NCBI GenBank assembly: GCA_963803155.1
Contig: CAWDMN010000063.1
Span: 81,648 to 145,647 of the forward strand
Direction: 5' to 3'
DNA from: CAWDMN01 sp963803155
GTDB lineage: Bacteria; Acidobacteriota; Terriglobia; Versatilivoradales; Versatilivoraceae
Length of the DNA: 64,000 bases
Part shown: positions 28,101-36,548 of the stretch, one piece after another
How the letters are laid out: each line of letters opens with the position of its first letter
Position numbering within the stretch: position 1 is the stretch's first letter
Made by a program: the position numbers and the translations under genes
Notes under the pieces: model-generated
Told to the model about the DNA's origin: nothing
What the model saw: only the letters and a program-made list of their open reading frames with translations
The model's database searches: none

Positions 28101-28715
28101 GATCACGTGCTGGCTGCCGGCCGGAATGTGAATATCCTGGTGCTCGACACCGAGGTCTATTCCAATACGGGTGGCCAAATGTCTAAATCCACGCCGCGAG
28201 GGGCCGTGGCCAAATTCGCGGCCGGCGGAAAAGCCACGGGCAAAAAAGATCTCGGCATGCACGCCATGGCGTATGGAAACGTCTTTGTCGCTCAGATTGC
28301 CATGGGAGCCAACGATCTGCAGACGGTCAAAGCCATTGCGGAGGCGGAAGCTTACGATGGGCCTTCCATTATCATTGCTTATAGCCATTGCATTGCGCAT
28401 GGCATCAACATGAAATCCGGCATGGACAATCAGAAAGCCGCGGTGCAATCCGGTCATTGGCCGCTTTACCGCTACAATCCTGAATTGATCAAGGAGGGGA
28501 AGAATCCGCTTCAACTGGATTCCAAGAAACCCAAGATCAAGTTCGAGGAATATGCGTACCAGGAAACCCGCTTCAAGATGCTAACCAAGATTAATCCCGA
28601 AGCGGCGCGGAAACTGCTGGAAGAGGCTCAAAAGGACGTGGATATGCGCTGGAATTTCTATGAGCAGCTTGCTCAGATTAACTATGGCGGCAGCAGGGAG
28701 CCATCAGCCCAGTAA
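25137..28715 (+). CDS. nifJ: Pyruvate:ferredoxin (flavodoxin) oxidoreductase
   Basis: This single-chain 1192-residue enzyme converts pyruvate and CoA to acetyl-CoA, CO2 and reduced ferredoxin. The domain order is complete: pyrimidine-binding domain I (about 1-250, EAAAYVAHRTNEV, YPITPSSPMGE), domains II-III, and the ferredoxin-like domain. That domain has CIQCAKCAMVCP (from 696) and CTGCGLCVNVCP (from 752). The TPP-binding domain follows (GGDGWAYDIGYGGLDH, YSNTGGQMS), with the domain VI cysteine in CSGCGETPY. GGAGG lies six bases upstream of the ATG. It points to anaerobic or microaerobic pyruvate metabolism. It could take pyruvate derived from lactate made by the compartment. Confidence 0.97.
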   Translation: MKRRMVTIDGNEAAAYVAHRTNEVVAIYPITPSSPMGEWSDAWAAAGVKNIWGTVPLVQEMQSEGGAAGAVHGALQTGSLTTTFTASQGLLLMIPNMFKIAGELTSAVFHVSARTVATHALSIFGDHGDVMAARSTGWGLLASNSIQEVMDFALIAQAATLEARVPFVHFFDGFRTSHEVMKIEELTEDDLRAMIDDELVRAHRARALSPEHPVLRGSAQNPDVFFQAREACNPYYNACPGIVQKAMDKFAALTGRQYSLFDYYGAPDAERVVVLMGSGVEAAQETIDYLMARGEKVGMIKVRLFRPFSVADFIKALPASVQKIAVLDRTKEPGAAGEPLYQDVVTAIAESIQDGKAPWSKLPKITGGRYGLSSKEFTPAMVKAVFDELKKDSPRRPFTVGIEDDVTKLSLAYDSQFSTEPENVFRGLFYGLGADGTVGANKNSIKIIGEETDNFAQGYFVYDSKKSGSITVSHLRFGPSPIHSTYLIDQANFVACHQFGFLETYDMLKNAVPGATFLLNSPYGPEKVWDTLPREVQKQIIDKKLKFYVIDAIKVARETGMGERINSVMQTCFFAISKILPREEAIAQIKNAIKKTYGKKGDVVVQKNFAAVDQTLANLSEVKVPGAVTSQITKPPVVSDKAPEFVKKVSSTIYAQMGDSLPVSAMPVDGTFPTATSQWEKRNIALEIPVWDDAVCIQCAKCAMVCPHAAIRMKVYDSKCLAGAPATFKSCDFKGPEFPGMKLTIQTAPEDCTGCGLCVNVCPAKNKQEVRLKAINMMPQRPLREPERINYEFFLNIPEVDRRTVKVGTIKGSQVLQPLFEYSGACSGCGETPYVKLITQLFGDRMVVANATGCSSIYGGNLPTTPYAVNKEGRGPAWANSLFEDNAEFGLGYRLTLDKQMEFARELLAKLSGQVGKELADSIINAKQKDESDIYDQRQRVAELKKKLEGAASPEAKNLLGVADYLVKRSVWIVGGDGWAYDIGYGGLDHVLAAGRNVNILVLDTEVYSNTGGQMSKSTPRGAVAKFAAGGKATGKKDLGMHAMAYGNVFVAQIAMGANDLQTVKAIAEAEAYDGPSIIIAYSHCIAHGINMKSGMDNQKAAVQSGHWPLYRYNPELIKEGKNPLQLDSKKPKIKFEEYAYQETRFKMLTKINPEAARKLLEEAQKDVDMRWNFYEQLAQINYGGSREPSAQ

Positions 28716-28753
28716 GTAATTCCTGGGAGGAAGAACAGATCATCCTGATGGGG

Positions 28754-28798
28754 AAGCCCGGTTTTTGCAAGGGTCAAGCTCTTGCTTTAACCGGGCTT
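28754..28798 (+). terminator. Hairpin after nifJ
   Basis: AAGCCCGGTT (28754-28763) pairs with AACCGGGCTT (28789-28798), and an inner GCAAG/CTTGC stem shortens the loop. The downstream run is only weakly T-rich. It may attenuate rather than stop transcription into the next, co-directional gene. Confidence 0.6.
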
Positions 28799-28863
28799 TG
28801 AGTTCCGTTTTAGATTTCAATTCAGAACCAACAAAATTCAATTTATGGAATGGGTGGTAAGCC

Positions 28864-29856
28864 ATGGACTTAACGACAACCTATATGGGGTTAAAGCTGC
28901 AAAATCCGCTGGTTCCGTCCGCTTGCGGACCACTGTCGAATTCTCTCAGCAAGATCAAGTCGATGGAAGATGCCGGCGCGGCGGCGGTTGTGCTGTATTC
29001 TTTGTTCGAAGAAGAAATTCTTTTTGAGTCTCAGGAATTGGATCATTATCTCTCGAATGGCGCGGAAAGCTTTGCCGAGTCATTGAGCTACTTTCCCGAA
29101 GCGGAAAAGTATCATGTCGGCACCGATGATTACTTGGAACACATCCGCAAGGCCAAGGAATCTGTGCGGATTCCCATCATTGGCAGTCTGAATGGTGTCA
29201 GCACCGGTGGTTGGATTGATATGGCCAAACAGATTGAGCAGGCCGGCGCCGATGCGCTGGAATTGAACATTTATTATGTGGCCACCGATCCGGATTTGAG
29301 CGGCCAGGTGGTGGAGCAGAAATATATCGATATACTCACGGAAGTGAAGAAGAGCATCAAGATTCCCGTGGCGGTCAAGACCGGCGGATTCTTCAGTTCC
29401 ACGGCCTATATGGCGAAGAAGTTCTGCCAGGCTGGAGCGGATGGATTGGTGATGTTCAATCGTTTCTATCAGCCGGATATTGATTTGGAAAGCCTGGAAG
29501 TGGCTCCCAATGTTTTGCTCAGTACTCCTCAGGCCATGCGTTTGCCGATGCGCTGGATCGCGATTCTTTATGGCCGGATCAGGTGCAGCATGGCGGCGAC
29601 GAGCGGGATTCATACCGGAGAAGATGTCATCAAAATGTTGATGGTGGGGGCTGATGCCACCATGGTTTGCTCTGCTTTGTTGAAAAACGGAGTGGGTCAC
29701 ATCGGGCACATGTTGCGGGAAATGAAGTACTGGATGGAGACCAAGGAATACTCTTCGGTCAGCCAGTTGAAGGGAAGCTTGAGCCAAAAATCCTGTCCAG
29801 ATCCCATGGCGTTTGAACGGGCCAATTACATGAAGTCGGTCAAAAGTTACGTCTAG
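28864..29856 (+). CDS. Dihydroorotate dehydrogenase-like flavoprotein
   Basis: This 330-residue FMN TIM-barrel protein belongs to the DHOD-like family often found beside nifJ. It lacks the NxSCPN catalytic loop of true PyrD; the corresponding stretch reads ELNIYYVATDP. The segment that usually reads KLSP is here KTGG. The GLVMFNRFYQPDID and MRWIAILYGR motifs are family typical, and SGIHTGEDVIK should hold the FMN phosphate. It is unlikely to act in pyrimidine synthesis; a redox role tied to PFOR is an inference from adjacency. Only a weak GGTGG precedes the ATG. Confidence 0.85.
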   Translation: MDLTTTYMGLKLQNPLVPSACGPLSNSLSKIKSMEDAGAAAVVLYSLFEEEILFESQELDHYLSNGAESFAESLSYFPEAEKYHVGTDDYLEHIRKAKESVRIPIIGSLNGVSTGGWIDMAKQIEQAGADALELNIYYVATDPDLSGQVVEQKYIDILTEVKKSIKIPVAVKTGGFFSSTAYMAKKFCQAGADGLVMFNRFYQPDIDLESLEVAPNVLLSTPQAMRLPMRWIAILYGRIRCSMAATSGIHTGEDVIKMLMVGADATMVCSALLKNGVGHIGHMLREMKYWMETKEYSSVSQLKGSLSQKSCPDPMAFERANYMKSVKSYV

Positions 29857-30103
29857 TCTTCTGCAAGGACCCCGTGGCATTGGCATGGCCAAGATTGTTT
29901 GTACTGACTTGTCGCCATGATGAACTATTGATCAGAACGAAAGTGAGAGATAAAGGATGAAGGGGCACGGGGAAGTATCCGTTGCTCTTTCATCCTTTTT
30001 TTTGGTGCGGACAGCGAGGGTAAAAGATTCTCTGCCTGGCGATGATTCCCATTTCGAAGCCCTGATGAATAAGGCGAAGAATTGCCGATCAAGAAAACTC
30101 ATT

Positions 30104-31387
30104 CTACGCGATCACTCTCTCCTTTTCCGCATCCCACAACATGATTTTGTTTTGCCGATACGAGTCCACCGCCATTTTGATGGCAACCATGGTTGCGGCC
30201 CCCAGTTCCGAGTTGCAGGCCAGAGTTCCGCCGTTGCGAATAACATCCAAAAAATTGCCTTGAATATCCTTCCCCTTTTCGGCAGGGAGCGTCACTTCAG
30301 AATATCCATTATTGCCTCCACGGAATTCCGAGACAAAGTCACCATTCCCGGTTAATTGCAGCGCATGGTCCCGGCGCTCTACTTCGAGAGTCCCGAATTT
30401 TCCGCAAATCCTCATATCCAGGGAACTGTCGTTGGTCAAGGCACTCATGAGGTGGAGAGTGAATTCGGCGGGGTAATCGGCGGTCATCATAAAGACATCC
30501 GGTATTTCCCGTCCATCCCTCTCGATGTAAAGACCCCCATTGGCACTGACTCTGGAGGGATAGGCGCCATTGTTTCCGGCAATGGCGAGCAGTAGAGGCG
30601 CCAATACGTGGTAAATCAGGTCGGTGGCCACTCCTCCGTTGTAGGGCCAGTATTTTCGGAAGCGGAAGAAATGTTCAGCGTTCCAAGCAATCTTGGGAGC
30701 CAGCCCCCACTGGGATCCCAGCCACATATCCCAATCGATGTAATCGTCCCCACTCTTGTTGGGTCCCGCGGTTTCATCCACGGGGAACCAGATATTGAAA
30801 GCGCACCCGCGAATATTCCGATTCACTCCGGCCATGCCCCAGGTCACCTTGCCGATCCTGCCGTCACGAATGATCTCTTGAGCCTTTCGCATGGCTGGAT
30901 TGGCCGTGGCTCCCGGACCTACCTGAAACACCTTGCCCAGCCGGCGAACACTGTTTCTGACTTCCAGGGCCTGTTCCACCGTGAGCGTCATCGGCTTCTC
31001 GCAATAAACGTGTTTTCCCGCCTCCATGGCATCGATTGATATTTTGGAGTGCCAATGGTCAGGGGTGACGATAAAGACAGCGTCCAGATCCTTGCGTTCA
31101 AGCATCTTTCGGTAATCCATGAATCCCTCAGCCTGGGTCTGCTGGACGGCCTTGTTCAGCCGTCGTCGATACACGTCGCAGACGGCCGCAATCCGGACAT
31201 TCTCCTCACTGGCATGTTTCTCCAACCAGTTTATGTGATCGAATCCTTTTCCGCCCGTCCCGATGATCCCAACCTCGATGCGGTCGTTTGAACCCAAAAC
31301 CTTGCCGAATACTGTCGCGGGAACAGTCAGAGCACCGGCAAATCCAGCGGCGCTTTTTAAGAAGGACCGGCGTTTTACCTCTCTCAT
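30104..31387 (-). CDS. Tat-exported Gfo/Idh/MocA family oxidoreductase
   Basis: The 427-residue protein has a twin-arginine leader (KRRSFLKSAAGFAGAL) followed by a Rossmann fold (VGIIGTGGKG, about 38-47) and the CEKPMTLTVEQA motif where the family catalytic lysine sits. Such exported members are common in Acidobacteria and Planctomycetes. Related cytosolic and periplasmic enzymes oxidise or rearrange sugars and deglycosylate substrates with bound NAD(P). ATG 31387 is chosen because GGAGG lies upstream within an earlier in-frame TTG. Its neighbours are other sugar-related genes. Confidence 0.88.
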   Translation of the reverse strand: MREVKRRSFLKSAAGFAGALTVPATVFGKVLGSNDRIEVGIIGTGGKGFDHINWLEKHASEENVRIAAVCDVYRRRLNKAVQQTQAEGFMDYRKMLERKDLDAVFIVTPDHWHSKISIDAMEAGKHVYCEKPMTLTVEQALEVRNSVRRLGKVFQVGPGATANPAMRKAQEIIRDGRIGKVTWGMAGVNRNIRGCAFNIWFPVDETAGPNKSGDDYIDWDMWLGSQWGLAPKIAWNAEHFFRFRKYWPYNGGVATDLIYHVLAPLLLAIAGNNGAYPSRVSANGGLYIERDGREIPDVFMMTADYPAEFTLHLMSALTNDSSLDMRICGKFGTLEVERRDHALQLTGNGDFVSEFRGGNNGYSEVTLPAEKGKDIQGNFLDVIRNGGTLACNSELGAATMVAIKMAVDSYRQNKIMLWDAEKERVIA

Positions 31388-31480
31388 GGTTATAATCGCC
31401 TCCAATTTTTTCGCTAGAATCCAGAAAAAACTATGCGATTTTTTCTTGCCTGTCCAGGCAATTTATTTGACTATGCCACT

Positions 31481-31783
31481 AGCACGATGCGGTAGCGAGT
31501 GATCGGGGAGGCGGCCCAAAAAGCACGAAGCGGTAGCGAGTGATCGGGGAGGCAGCCAAAAAAGCACGAAGCGGTAGCGAGTGATCGGGGAGCTGTACAA
31601 GAGCCATGCAACGCCAGCAAAACCAAGCTGAACGCTCGTTATCACTTCGCGCTGGTGGCAGAAAAAGGCGGAGCAGCAGGGCTAATTCAAAAAGCACGAA
31701 GCGATAGCGAGTGATCAGGGAGCTGTATAAGAGCCATGCAACGCCAGCAAAACCAAGTTGAACGCTCGTTGCCACTTCGCGCT
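31481..31783. repeat. REP-like repeat cluster
   Basis: Six 24-base units related to AGCACGAAGCGGTAGCGAGT(GATC) are present. Direct copies lie at 31481-31504, 31522-31545, 31563-31586 and 31693-31716. Inverted copies lie at 31630-31653 and 31760-31783. The block 31563-31653 recurs almost unchanged at 31693-31783, a 130-base period. Direct and inverted units can pair into long stems, as in BIMEs. It fills the gap between two divergent genes. Related copies occur near 51966 and 54128. Confidence 0.85.
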
Positions 31784-31848
31784 TTAGGCCGGGCAAAGCT
31801 GAGTGACGGTTGTTGCGGGAAATGGTAACTTATTGTTCTGGAGGAATC

Positions 31849-32850
31849 ATGACTCGGAAAATTTTCACTATAGGCGGCATATTCCTGTTATTCGGCTCCG
31901 TTTTTCTGCCTGCTGCTCCAAAAAAAATTCAACTGCACGAACAACCGGGACAAGTGAACGTTTCGATTGGGGGAAAACCTTTCACCACCTATTTGTTCGG
32001 ATCTGATCCAGCCCATCCTCTGAAAGCGGTGGGTGTCCGGCAAACCAAGCCAGTGCTGGTCCCGGTTTATTCTCCATCAGGAATCATGGTGACCAGGGCT
32101 TATCCATTTTGGGAAGTGGCGGGAGAGACCAAAGATCATCCTCATCATATGGGAATTTGGTTTGCGGTGGATCGAGTGGGGGGAATCGAGAATAGTTTCT
32201 GGGGGAACAGTCAGGATCCTTTGCCAGCCATTCAACACCAGCGAATCGTGAAGCTAAAAGGTGGGGACGGGGCGGGAGAACTTGATGTTCTTTCCAAATG
32301 GGTGGGGAAAAATGGCAGCGCAATGCTCGAAGAACTTCGCGAAATGAAATTTATGGCGATGGAGGACCGTCAATATGCCATCGATTTTACCTTTCATTTG
32401 AAACCCCTGGTAGATGAAGTTATCTTTGGGGACACAAAAGAAGGGATGTTTGCTATCCGGGTGGCGGAATGGTTGACCGAAAATGAAACCGGCCGATATT
32501 TGAATTCGAATGGAGAGAAGAAAGAGGAGGGTGTCTGGGGAAAGCGAGCCAACTGGGTTCGTCTGCAGGGAGAAAAAGAAGGAAAGAAAATTGGCATTCT
32601 CATCTTGAGCCACCCGTCGAGTGTCAATTCTCCAACTTACTGGCATGCCCGCGGATATGGCTGCTTCAGCGTCAATCCACTCGGCCAGCTCGATTTTCAA
32701 ACCGCCCACAAGGGGCCCAATGCTCAAGCTTTCAATCTTCGGCTGAAACGAGGCGAGGATGCCCTGTTTCGCTATCGGGTCATCATTTATGAAGGAGATT
32801 ACAACACGGAGCTGATCGAAAAACTTTATCAGGAATTTGCCCACGAGTAG
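31849..32850 (+). CDS. DUF6807 (PmoA-like) exported protein
   Basis: This 333-residue protein begins with a signal peptide (IFTIGGIFLLFGSVFLPAA). It has the family motif DHPHHMGIWF and the later SHPSSVNSPTYWHARGYG segment. DUF6807 proteins are frequent next to Gfo/Idh oxidoreductases and glycosidases in Acidobacteria, Planctomycetes and Bacteroidetes, and are thought to act on carbohydrates. The biochemical role is not established. ATG 31849 is preceded by GGAGG at a good distance. It is divergent from the Tat-exported Gfo/Idh gene. Confidence 0.8.
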   Translation: MTRKIFTIGGIFLLFGSVFLPAAPKKIQLHEQPGQVNVSIGGKPFTTYLFGSDPAHPLKAVGVRQTKPVLVPVYSPSGIMVTRAYPFWEVAGETKDHPHHMGIWFAVDRVGGIENSFWGNSQDPLPAIQHQRIVKLKGGDGAGELDVLSKWVGKNGSAMLEELREMKFMAMEDRQYAIDFTFHLKPLVDEVIFGDTKEGMFAIRVAEWLTENETGRYLNSNGEKKEEGVWGKRANWVRLQGEKEGKKIGILILSHPSSVNSPTYWHARGYGCFSVNPLGQLDFQTAHKGPNAQAFNLRLKRGEDALFRYRVIIYEGDYNTELIEKLYQEFAHE

Positions 32851-32918
32851 GTAAGATGGGCCGTTTCCACCGCGGGCAGACGGGCCATTTTGCATGTCTG
32901 GATCTGGCGAATACTTTC

Positions 32919-33137
32919 TTATTTGAGGGAATTCAGGAAATTAGAGATTTCTATTTCGGCGTCCTGCAGCGCTCCTTTAAGGGTATAACGGTCAATTTCG
33001 TCATGGAAAGGGAAAACAATTCTACGTCCATCTGGATGGTCCATCTTGACATGGCTTCCTTTTCGGGACACTTCCCTGAACCCCAAACGTTCCAGGGCGT
33101 TTCGAACTTTTTTCCCAGAAAGCAAGGGCAATTTCAT
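32919..33137 (-). CDS. hicA: HicA family mRNA interferase toxin
   Basis: The 72-residue protein has a double-stranded-RNA-binding-like fold, with the conserved GSHVKMDHPDGR segment that carries the catalytic histidine of HicA. HicA cleaves mRNA independently of the ribosome when free of HicB. It starts inside the last four bases of the hicB gene, so translation is coupled. The pair lies in a sugar-catabolism region with no other mobile genes. Confidence 0.9.
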   Translation of the reverse strand: MKLPLLSGKKVRNALERLGFREVSRKGSHVKMDHPDGRRIVFPFHDEIDRYTLKGALQDAEIEISNFLNSLK

Positions 33138-33337
33138 AGTGTCAGTTCGAGGACTTCGTGAGTGTCGTCTTGAATGATTGCGTTGGGTGACGGTTCCAAG
33201 TAGAGTTCAATTGCTTCGCGGATATTTTGAATGGCCTCTTCCCGTGTCCGGCCTTGAGACCAACAACTTCTTAAAGAGGGGCAGGTTGCCACAAAAAAGC
33301 CATCCTTGCCTTTTGTGACAACCACTTTGAGGATCAT
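33134..33337 (-). CDS. hicB: HicB family antitoxin
   Basis: The 67-residue protein has the HicB partial RNase H-like fold (FFVATCPSLRSCWSQGRTRE, then EAIQNIREAIELYL). It lacks an added C-terminal DNA-binding domain, so autoregulation may need another factor or the complex itself. AGGAG lies upstream of the ATG. Order hicB-hicA with antitoxin first is one of the two arrangements seen in this family. Confidence 0.9.
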   Translation of the reverse strand: MILKVVVTKGKDGFFVATCPSLRSCWSQGRTREEAIQNIREAIELYLEPSPNAIIQDDTHEVLELTL

Positions 33338-33552
33338 AAGGGCTCCTTTTGTTAAATAGATCCAAATCCAGCATAGTTGCGGAATGAATCGGTGTCAAAT
33401 CGAAACCTTGCAAAGCTGCCGATGAAAAGGACAAGTAGTGAAGATATGGAAAATCATGCGATTCTTTGAGTCTATTCACAATCTCATTTTGGTGGCACTT
33501 ATTTTCTGACAGTTCATAGGCCAAAATACCAGCGAAGAATGAGAAGGATAAA

Positions 33553-34584
33553 ATGAAAGCCCTGGTGCTAAAAGATTATCTGCAATTTGCGTATGAAGAT
33601 TTTCCCGATCCGCTGATCACGGAAAATGAAGTCTTGATTCGGGTCAAAGCTTGTGGAATCTGCGGCAGTGACGTCCATGGCCTAGACGGTTCTACCGGCC
33701 GGCGGCAGCCTCCCATCGTCATGGGCCACGAGGCCGCGGGCGTGATTGAAGCTTGCGGCTCTCAAGTGAGAGAGTGGAAGCCGGGAGATCGAGTGACGTT
33801 TGATTCCACGGTTTATTGCGGTTCCTGCTGGTTTTGCCGGCGCGGGGAAATCAACCTCTGCGATCGGCGCCGCGTGCTGGGCGTCTCTTGTGATGACTAC
33901 AGGCAGCATGGCGCATTTGCCGAGTATGTGGCGGTTCCTCAGCACATTTTGTATCGTTTGCCCGACAACGTGCGCTTTGAGCAGGCCGCCATGGTGGAAG
34001 CCTTATCGATTGCCGTACATGCGGCCGGGCGTGCGCAGCCGCGGATCAATGATTCCGCGGTGGTGGTAGGGAGCGGGATGATCGGTTTGCTGGTATTGCA
34101 GGTTTTGCGTGCTGCTGGTTGTGGTCTTCTGGTGGCCGTCGATCTCGATGAAACCAGACTCAAGATGGCCCGGCAATTCGGCGCGGATTGTACTTTAGGA
34201 GCCGATACTCCGGATCTTGTGAATAAGATCCGGGAATTCACTGGCGGCCGGGGAATGGATTTGGCTTTTGAAGTCGTCGGCATGGGGGAATCGCTGCAAA
34301 TCGCGTTGTCGAGCTTGCGCAAGGGCGGGACTGCCATATTGGTGGGAAATCTCAAACCTCAGGTGAATTTGCCATTGCAGTCCGTGGTAACACGCCAGAT
34401 CAGTCTGCTGGGGACCTGTGCCTCCGCGGGGGAATATCCCGCCTGCCTGGAGATGATTGCCCGAGGAACAGTCAACGTGGATGCCTTGATCAGTTCCACT
34501 CCGCCTCTTGGCGAAGGGGCAATTTGGTTCAAACGTCTTTATGATAAAGAGAAGGGTTTGATGAAGGTGATTTTGAAACCGTGA
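33553..34584 (+). CDS. Zinc-dependent medium-chain alcohol/sugar dehydrogenase
   Basis: This 343-residue MDR enzyme has the catalytic zinc site (CGICGSDVHG, GHEAAG), all four structural zinc cysteines (CGSCWFCRRGEINLC) and an NAD(P) Rossmann fold (VVGSGMIGLLVLQ). Sequence style is closest to the sorbitol/threonine/galactitol dehydrogenase branch. Together with the following Gfo/Idh and uronate isomerase genes it suggests oxidation of a sugar or sugar acid; the exact substrate is unknown. GAGAAGGA lies just upstream of the ATG. Confidence 0.9.
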   Translation: MKALVLKDYLQFAYEDFPDPLITENEVLIRVKACGICGSDVHGLDGSTGRRQPPIVMGHEAAGVIEACGSQVREWKPGDRVTFDSTVYCGSCWFCRRGEINLCDRRRVLGVSCDDYRQHGAFAEYVAVPQHILYRLPDNVRFEQAAMVEALSIAVHAAGRAQPRINDSAVVVGSGMIGLLVLQVLRAAGCGLLVAVDLDETRLKMARQFGADCTLGADTPDLVNKIREFTGGRGMDLAFEVVGMGESLQIALSSLRKGGTAILVGNLKPQVNLPLQSVVTRQISLLGTCASAGEYPACLEMIARGTVNVDALISSTPPLGEGAIWFKRLYDKEKGLMKVILKP

Positions 34585-34587
34585 AGC

Positions 34588-34846
34588 AGGTGTGAGGTGC
34601 GGAGGGAGACTGGAGACCGGAGACGGGAAACGGCAGACGGCAGACGGGATGTGTCTTTTATCGGCCTCATTGACCATTTCAAATAGAACGGGCAAATCGC
34701 CGTCGATTTTGATTATGAAATGCGCTTAAAGATTGATTCGTTGCAGCGATTCCTCTTAGCCCCGATTCTTATTCTCATTAATAATATCTCGCACCTAAAA
34801 CCTCACACCTCGCACCTCGAACCTAACACCTGGCACCTAACACCTG
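34588..34846. repeat. Short tandem repeats before the second Gfo/Idh gene
   Basis: The left part (about 34606-34648) is made of GGAGAC- and GGCAGAC-like units. The right part (about 34789-34846) is made of CACCT-containing units (CTCGCACCT, CTAACACCT, CTGGCACCT). AGGTGTGAGG at 34588 is inverted as CCTCACACCT at 34801. The right array ends about a dozen bases before the start codon, just ahead of the AGGAG. Confidence 0.6.
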
Positions 34847-34860
34847 ATAGGAGTTAAACA

Positions 34861-36000
34861 ATGGATCGGCTTAAAACAGCCTTGGTTGGATGCGGTAAAG
34901 TGGGCCATACGCATGCCCACGCCTTGAGGGACATCCCGGAATCGTCTTTCACGGCCGTCTGTGATTCCGATTTCGGTCGGGCGCGGCAGTTTGCGGCACA
35001 ATATGGGGTAAAAGCATTTCGGGATGCTGGTGAAATGGTTTCTGAATGCGGCATTCAAGCGGTCACGGTATGCACTCCTCACCCCGCCCATGCCGCCCCC
35101 GCCCTTGCGGCTATCCACGCGGGGGCCCACGTCATTATCGAAAAGCCGCTGGCCGCCACGCTTCAGGATTGCGATGCTATCCTGGGGGCTGCCCGCCAGG
35201 CTGGAGTTAAGACGGGAATGATCTGTCAGCGCAGGTTTTATGCACCCTGCCAGCGAATTCGCCAGGCGATTGACGAGGGGAAAATTGGAATGCCGATCCT
35301 AGGTGTGGTCACCATGTATGGTTGGCGGGATGAGAAGTATTATGCCGCTGATCCTTGGCGTGGCCTATGGGGGGCGGAAGGAGGAGGAGTGCTGGTGAAC
35401 CAGGCTCCCCATCAGCTTGACCTGCTGCAATGGTATATGGGGCCCATCGACGAGCTTTATGGAATGTGGGGGAATTTGAACCATTCCTATATTGAAGTGG
35501 AAGACACGGCTCTGGCCGTCATCCGGTTTAAAAATGGCGGGATGGGAAACATTCTGGTGAGCAATTCGCAGAATCCCGCCATCTATTGCCGCGTTTACGT
35601 GCATGGCAAAAATGGCGCCTCGGTGGGGGTTCAGACCGATGGTGGCGCCATGTTTGTCGCCGGCATGTCCGGCATTGCCGAACCGCCCATTAATGATCTT
35701 TGGAAAGTCCCTGGCGAAGAACATTTGCTGGAACAGTGGCAGCGCGAAGATTCGGAGTTTTTTGGGAAAATTGAAGCCACCGAATATTATCATCAGCTGC
35801 AGATTCGGGATTTCCTCCGCGCCATCCTGGAAAGCCGGGATGCCTATATCAGCGGGGAAGAGGGACGAAAGACGGTTGAAATCTTTACCGCCATCTATCG
35901 CAGCCAGCGGGATGGACTTCCCGTAAAATTTCCGCTACAGCCCGAGGTGGATCGTTGCGATATGGATGGCCGGCTCAGCGTTACAACTCCCCTCCTTTAG
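34861..36000 (+). CDS. Gfo/Idh/MocA family oxidoreductase (cytosolic)
   Basis: The 379-residue protein has an N-terminal Rossmann domain (ALVGCGKVGHTHAHAL) with the catalytic EKPLAATLQDC segment, and a C-terminal beta-sheet domain. No signal peptide is present, unlike the homologue at 30104. It likely oxidises or reduces a sugar, inositol or uronate-derived compound with NAD(P). It lies between the zinc dehydrogenase and uronate isomerase in the same direction. AGGAG precedes the ATG by seven bases. Confidence 0.88.
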   Translation: MDRLKTALVGCGKVGHTHAHALRDIPESSFTAVCDSDFGRARQFAAQYGVKAFRDAGEMVSECGIQAVTVCTPHPAHAAPALAAIHAGAHVIIEKPLAATLQDCDAILGAARQAGVKTGMICQRRFYAPCQRIRQAIDEGKIGMPILGVVTMYGWRDEKYYAADPWRGLWGAEGGGVLVNQAPHQLDLLQWYMGPIDELYGMWGNLNHSYIEVEDTALAVIRFKNGGMGNILVSNSQNPAIYCRVYVHGKNGASVGVQTDGGAMFVAGMSGIAEPPINDLWKVPGEEHLLEQWQREDSEFFGKIEATEYYHQLQIRDFLRAILESRDAYISGEEGRKTVEIFTAIYRSQRDGLPVKFPLQPEVDRCDMDGRLSVTTPLL

Positions 36001-36002
36001 AC

Positions 36003-36303
36003 CTGAGTTTTACCCACAGAATTTTGACACTGGAGAGAAAGGCAATAGCGATGCAATAAAAAGCGCGTTTCCATGATGGAAACGCTTCCACTCTTTGCCC
36101 CGAAGGGGCAATTGAAATTAGCCGGTGGTGCTGCGAATGGCACGACGCCATTCGCAGCACCACCGGAACACTATTCATTAATTTCCCCCAGCAAGATCAA
36201 ATCCGCCATGGACGGCGGATTTGATCTTGCTGAAGATTGTGTGGGCAGGACGCCTGCTTGGGCACCTTGTCAGCGGCGTCAAATAATTGTGCGTAAAACT
36301 CAG
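36003..36303. repeat. 300-bp nested inverted-repeat element
   Basis: CTGAGTTTTAC (36003-36013) is inverted at 36293-36303, with 10 of the next 15 positions also matching. Inside are four more stems: a GCGTTTCCAT palindrome (36065-36085), TTGCCCC-GAA-GGGGCAA (36095-36111), a 20-bp perfect hairpin (36122-36141 with 36147-36166), and a 19-bp perfect hairpin (36189-36207 with 36214-36232). No ORF of note is inside. It has the form of a non-autonomous mobile element or composite REP. Confidence 0.7.
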
Positions 36304-36548
36304 CCTTTAGACAAGGAGGGGCCGTCATGATTCGCCAGAGGCGAAACACGACGGGGTGGTTGAAGCCGGCGCAGAAAGCTTATCAGCCATTGTATTGCAC
36401 CATCCCGGTCTCGGCCACCCCTTCCGCCAGGACGGATTTAACAACCTCGTTCGAGGAGGGGAAGGCTTTAATCATTTTGCACTTTCATATTTGATCCAGA
36501 CTATGATGTGTATCTTCATATATACATACCTAATTTCGACGAGGAACT

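Noticed and set aside
31481..31783. CRISPR array
   Set aside because: Repeat units occur in both orientations with irregular spacing, and the spacers are themselves repeated; no cas genes nearby.
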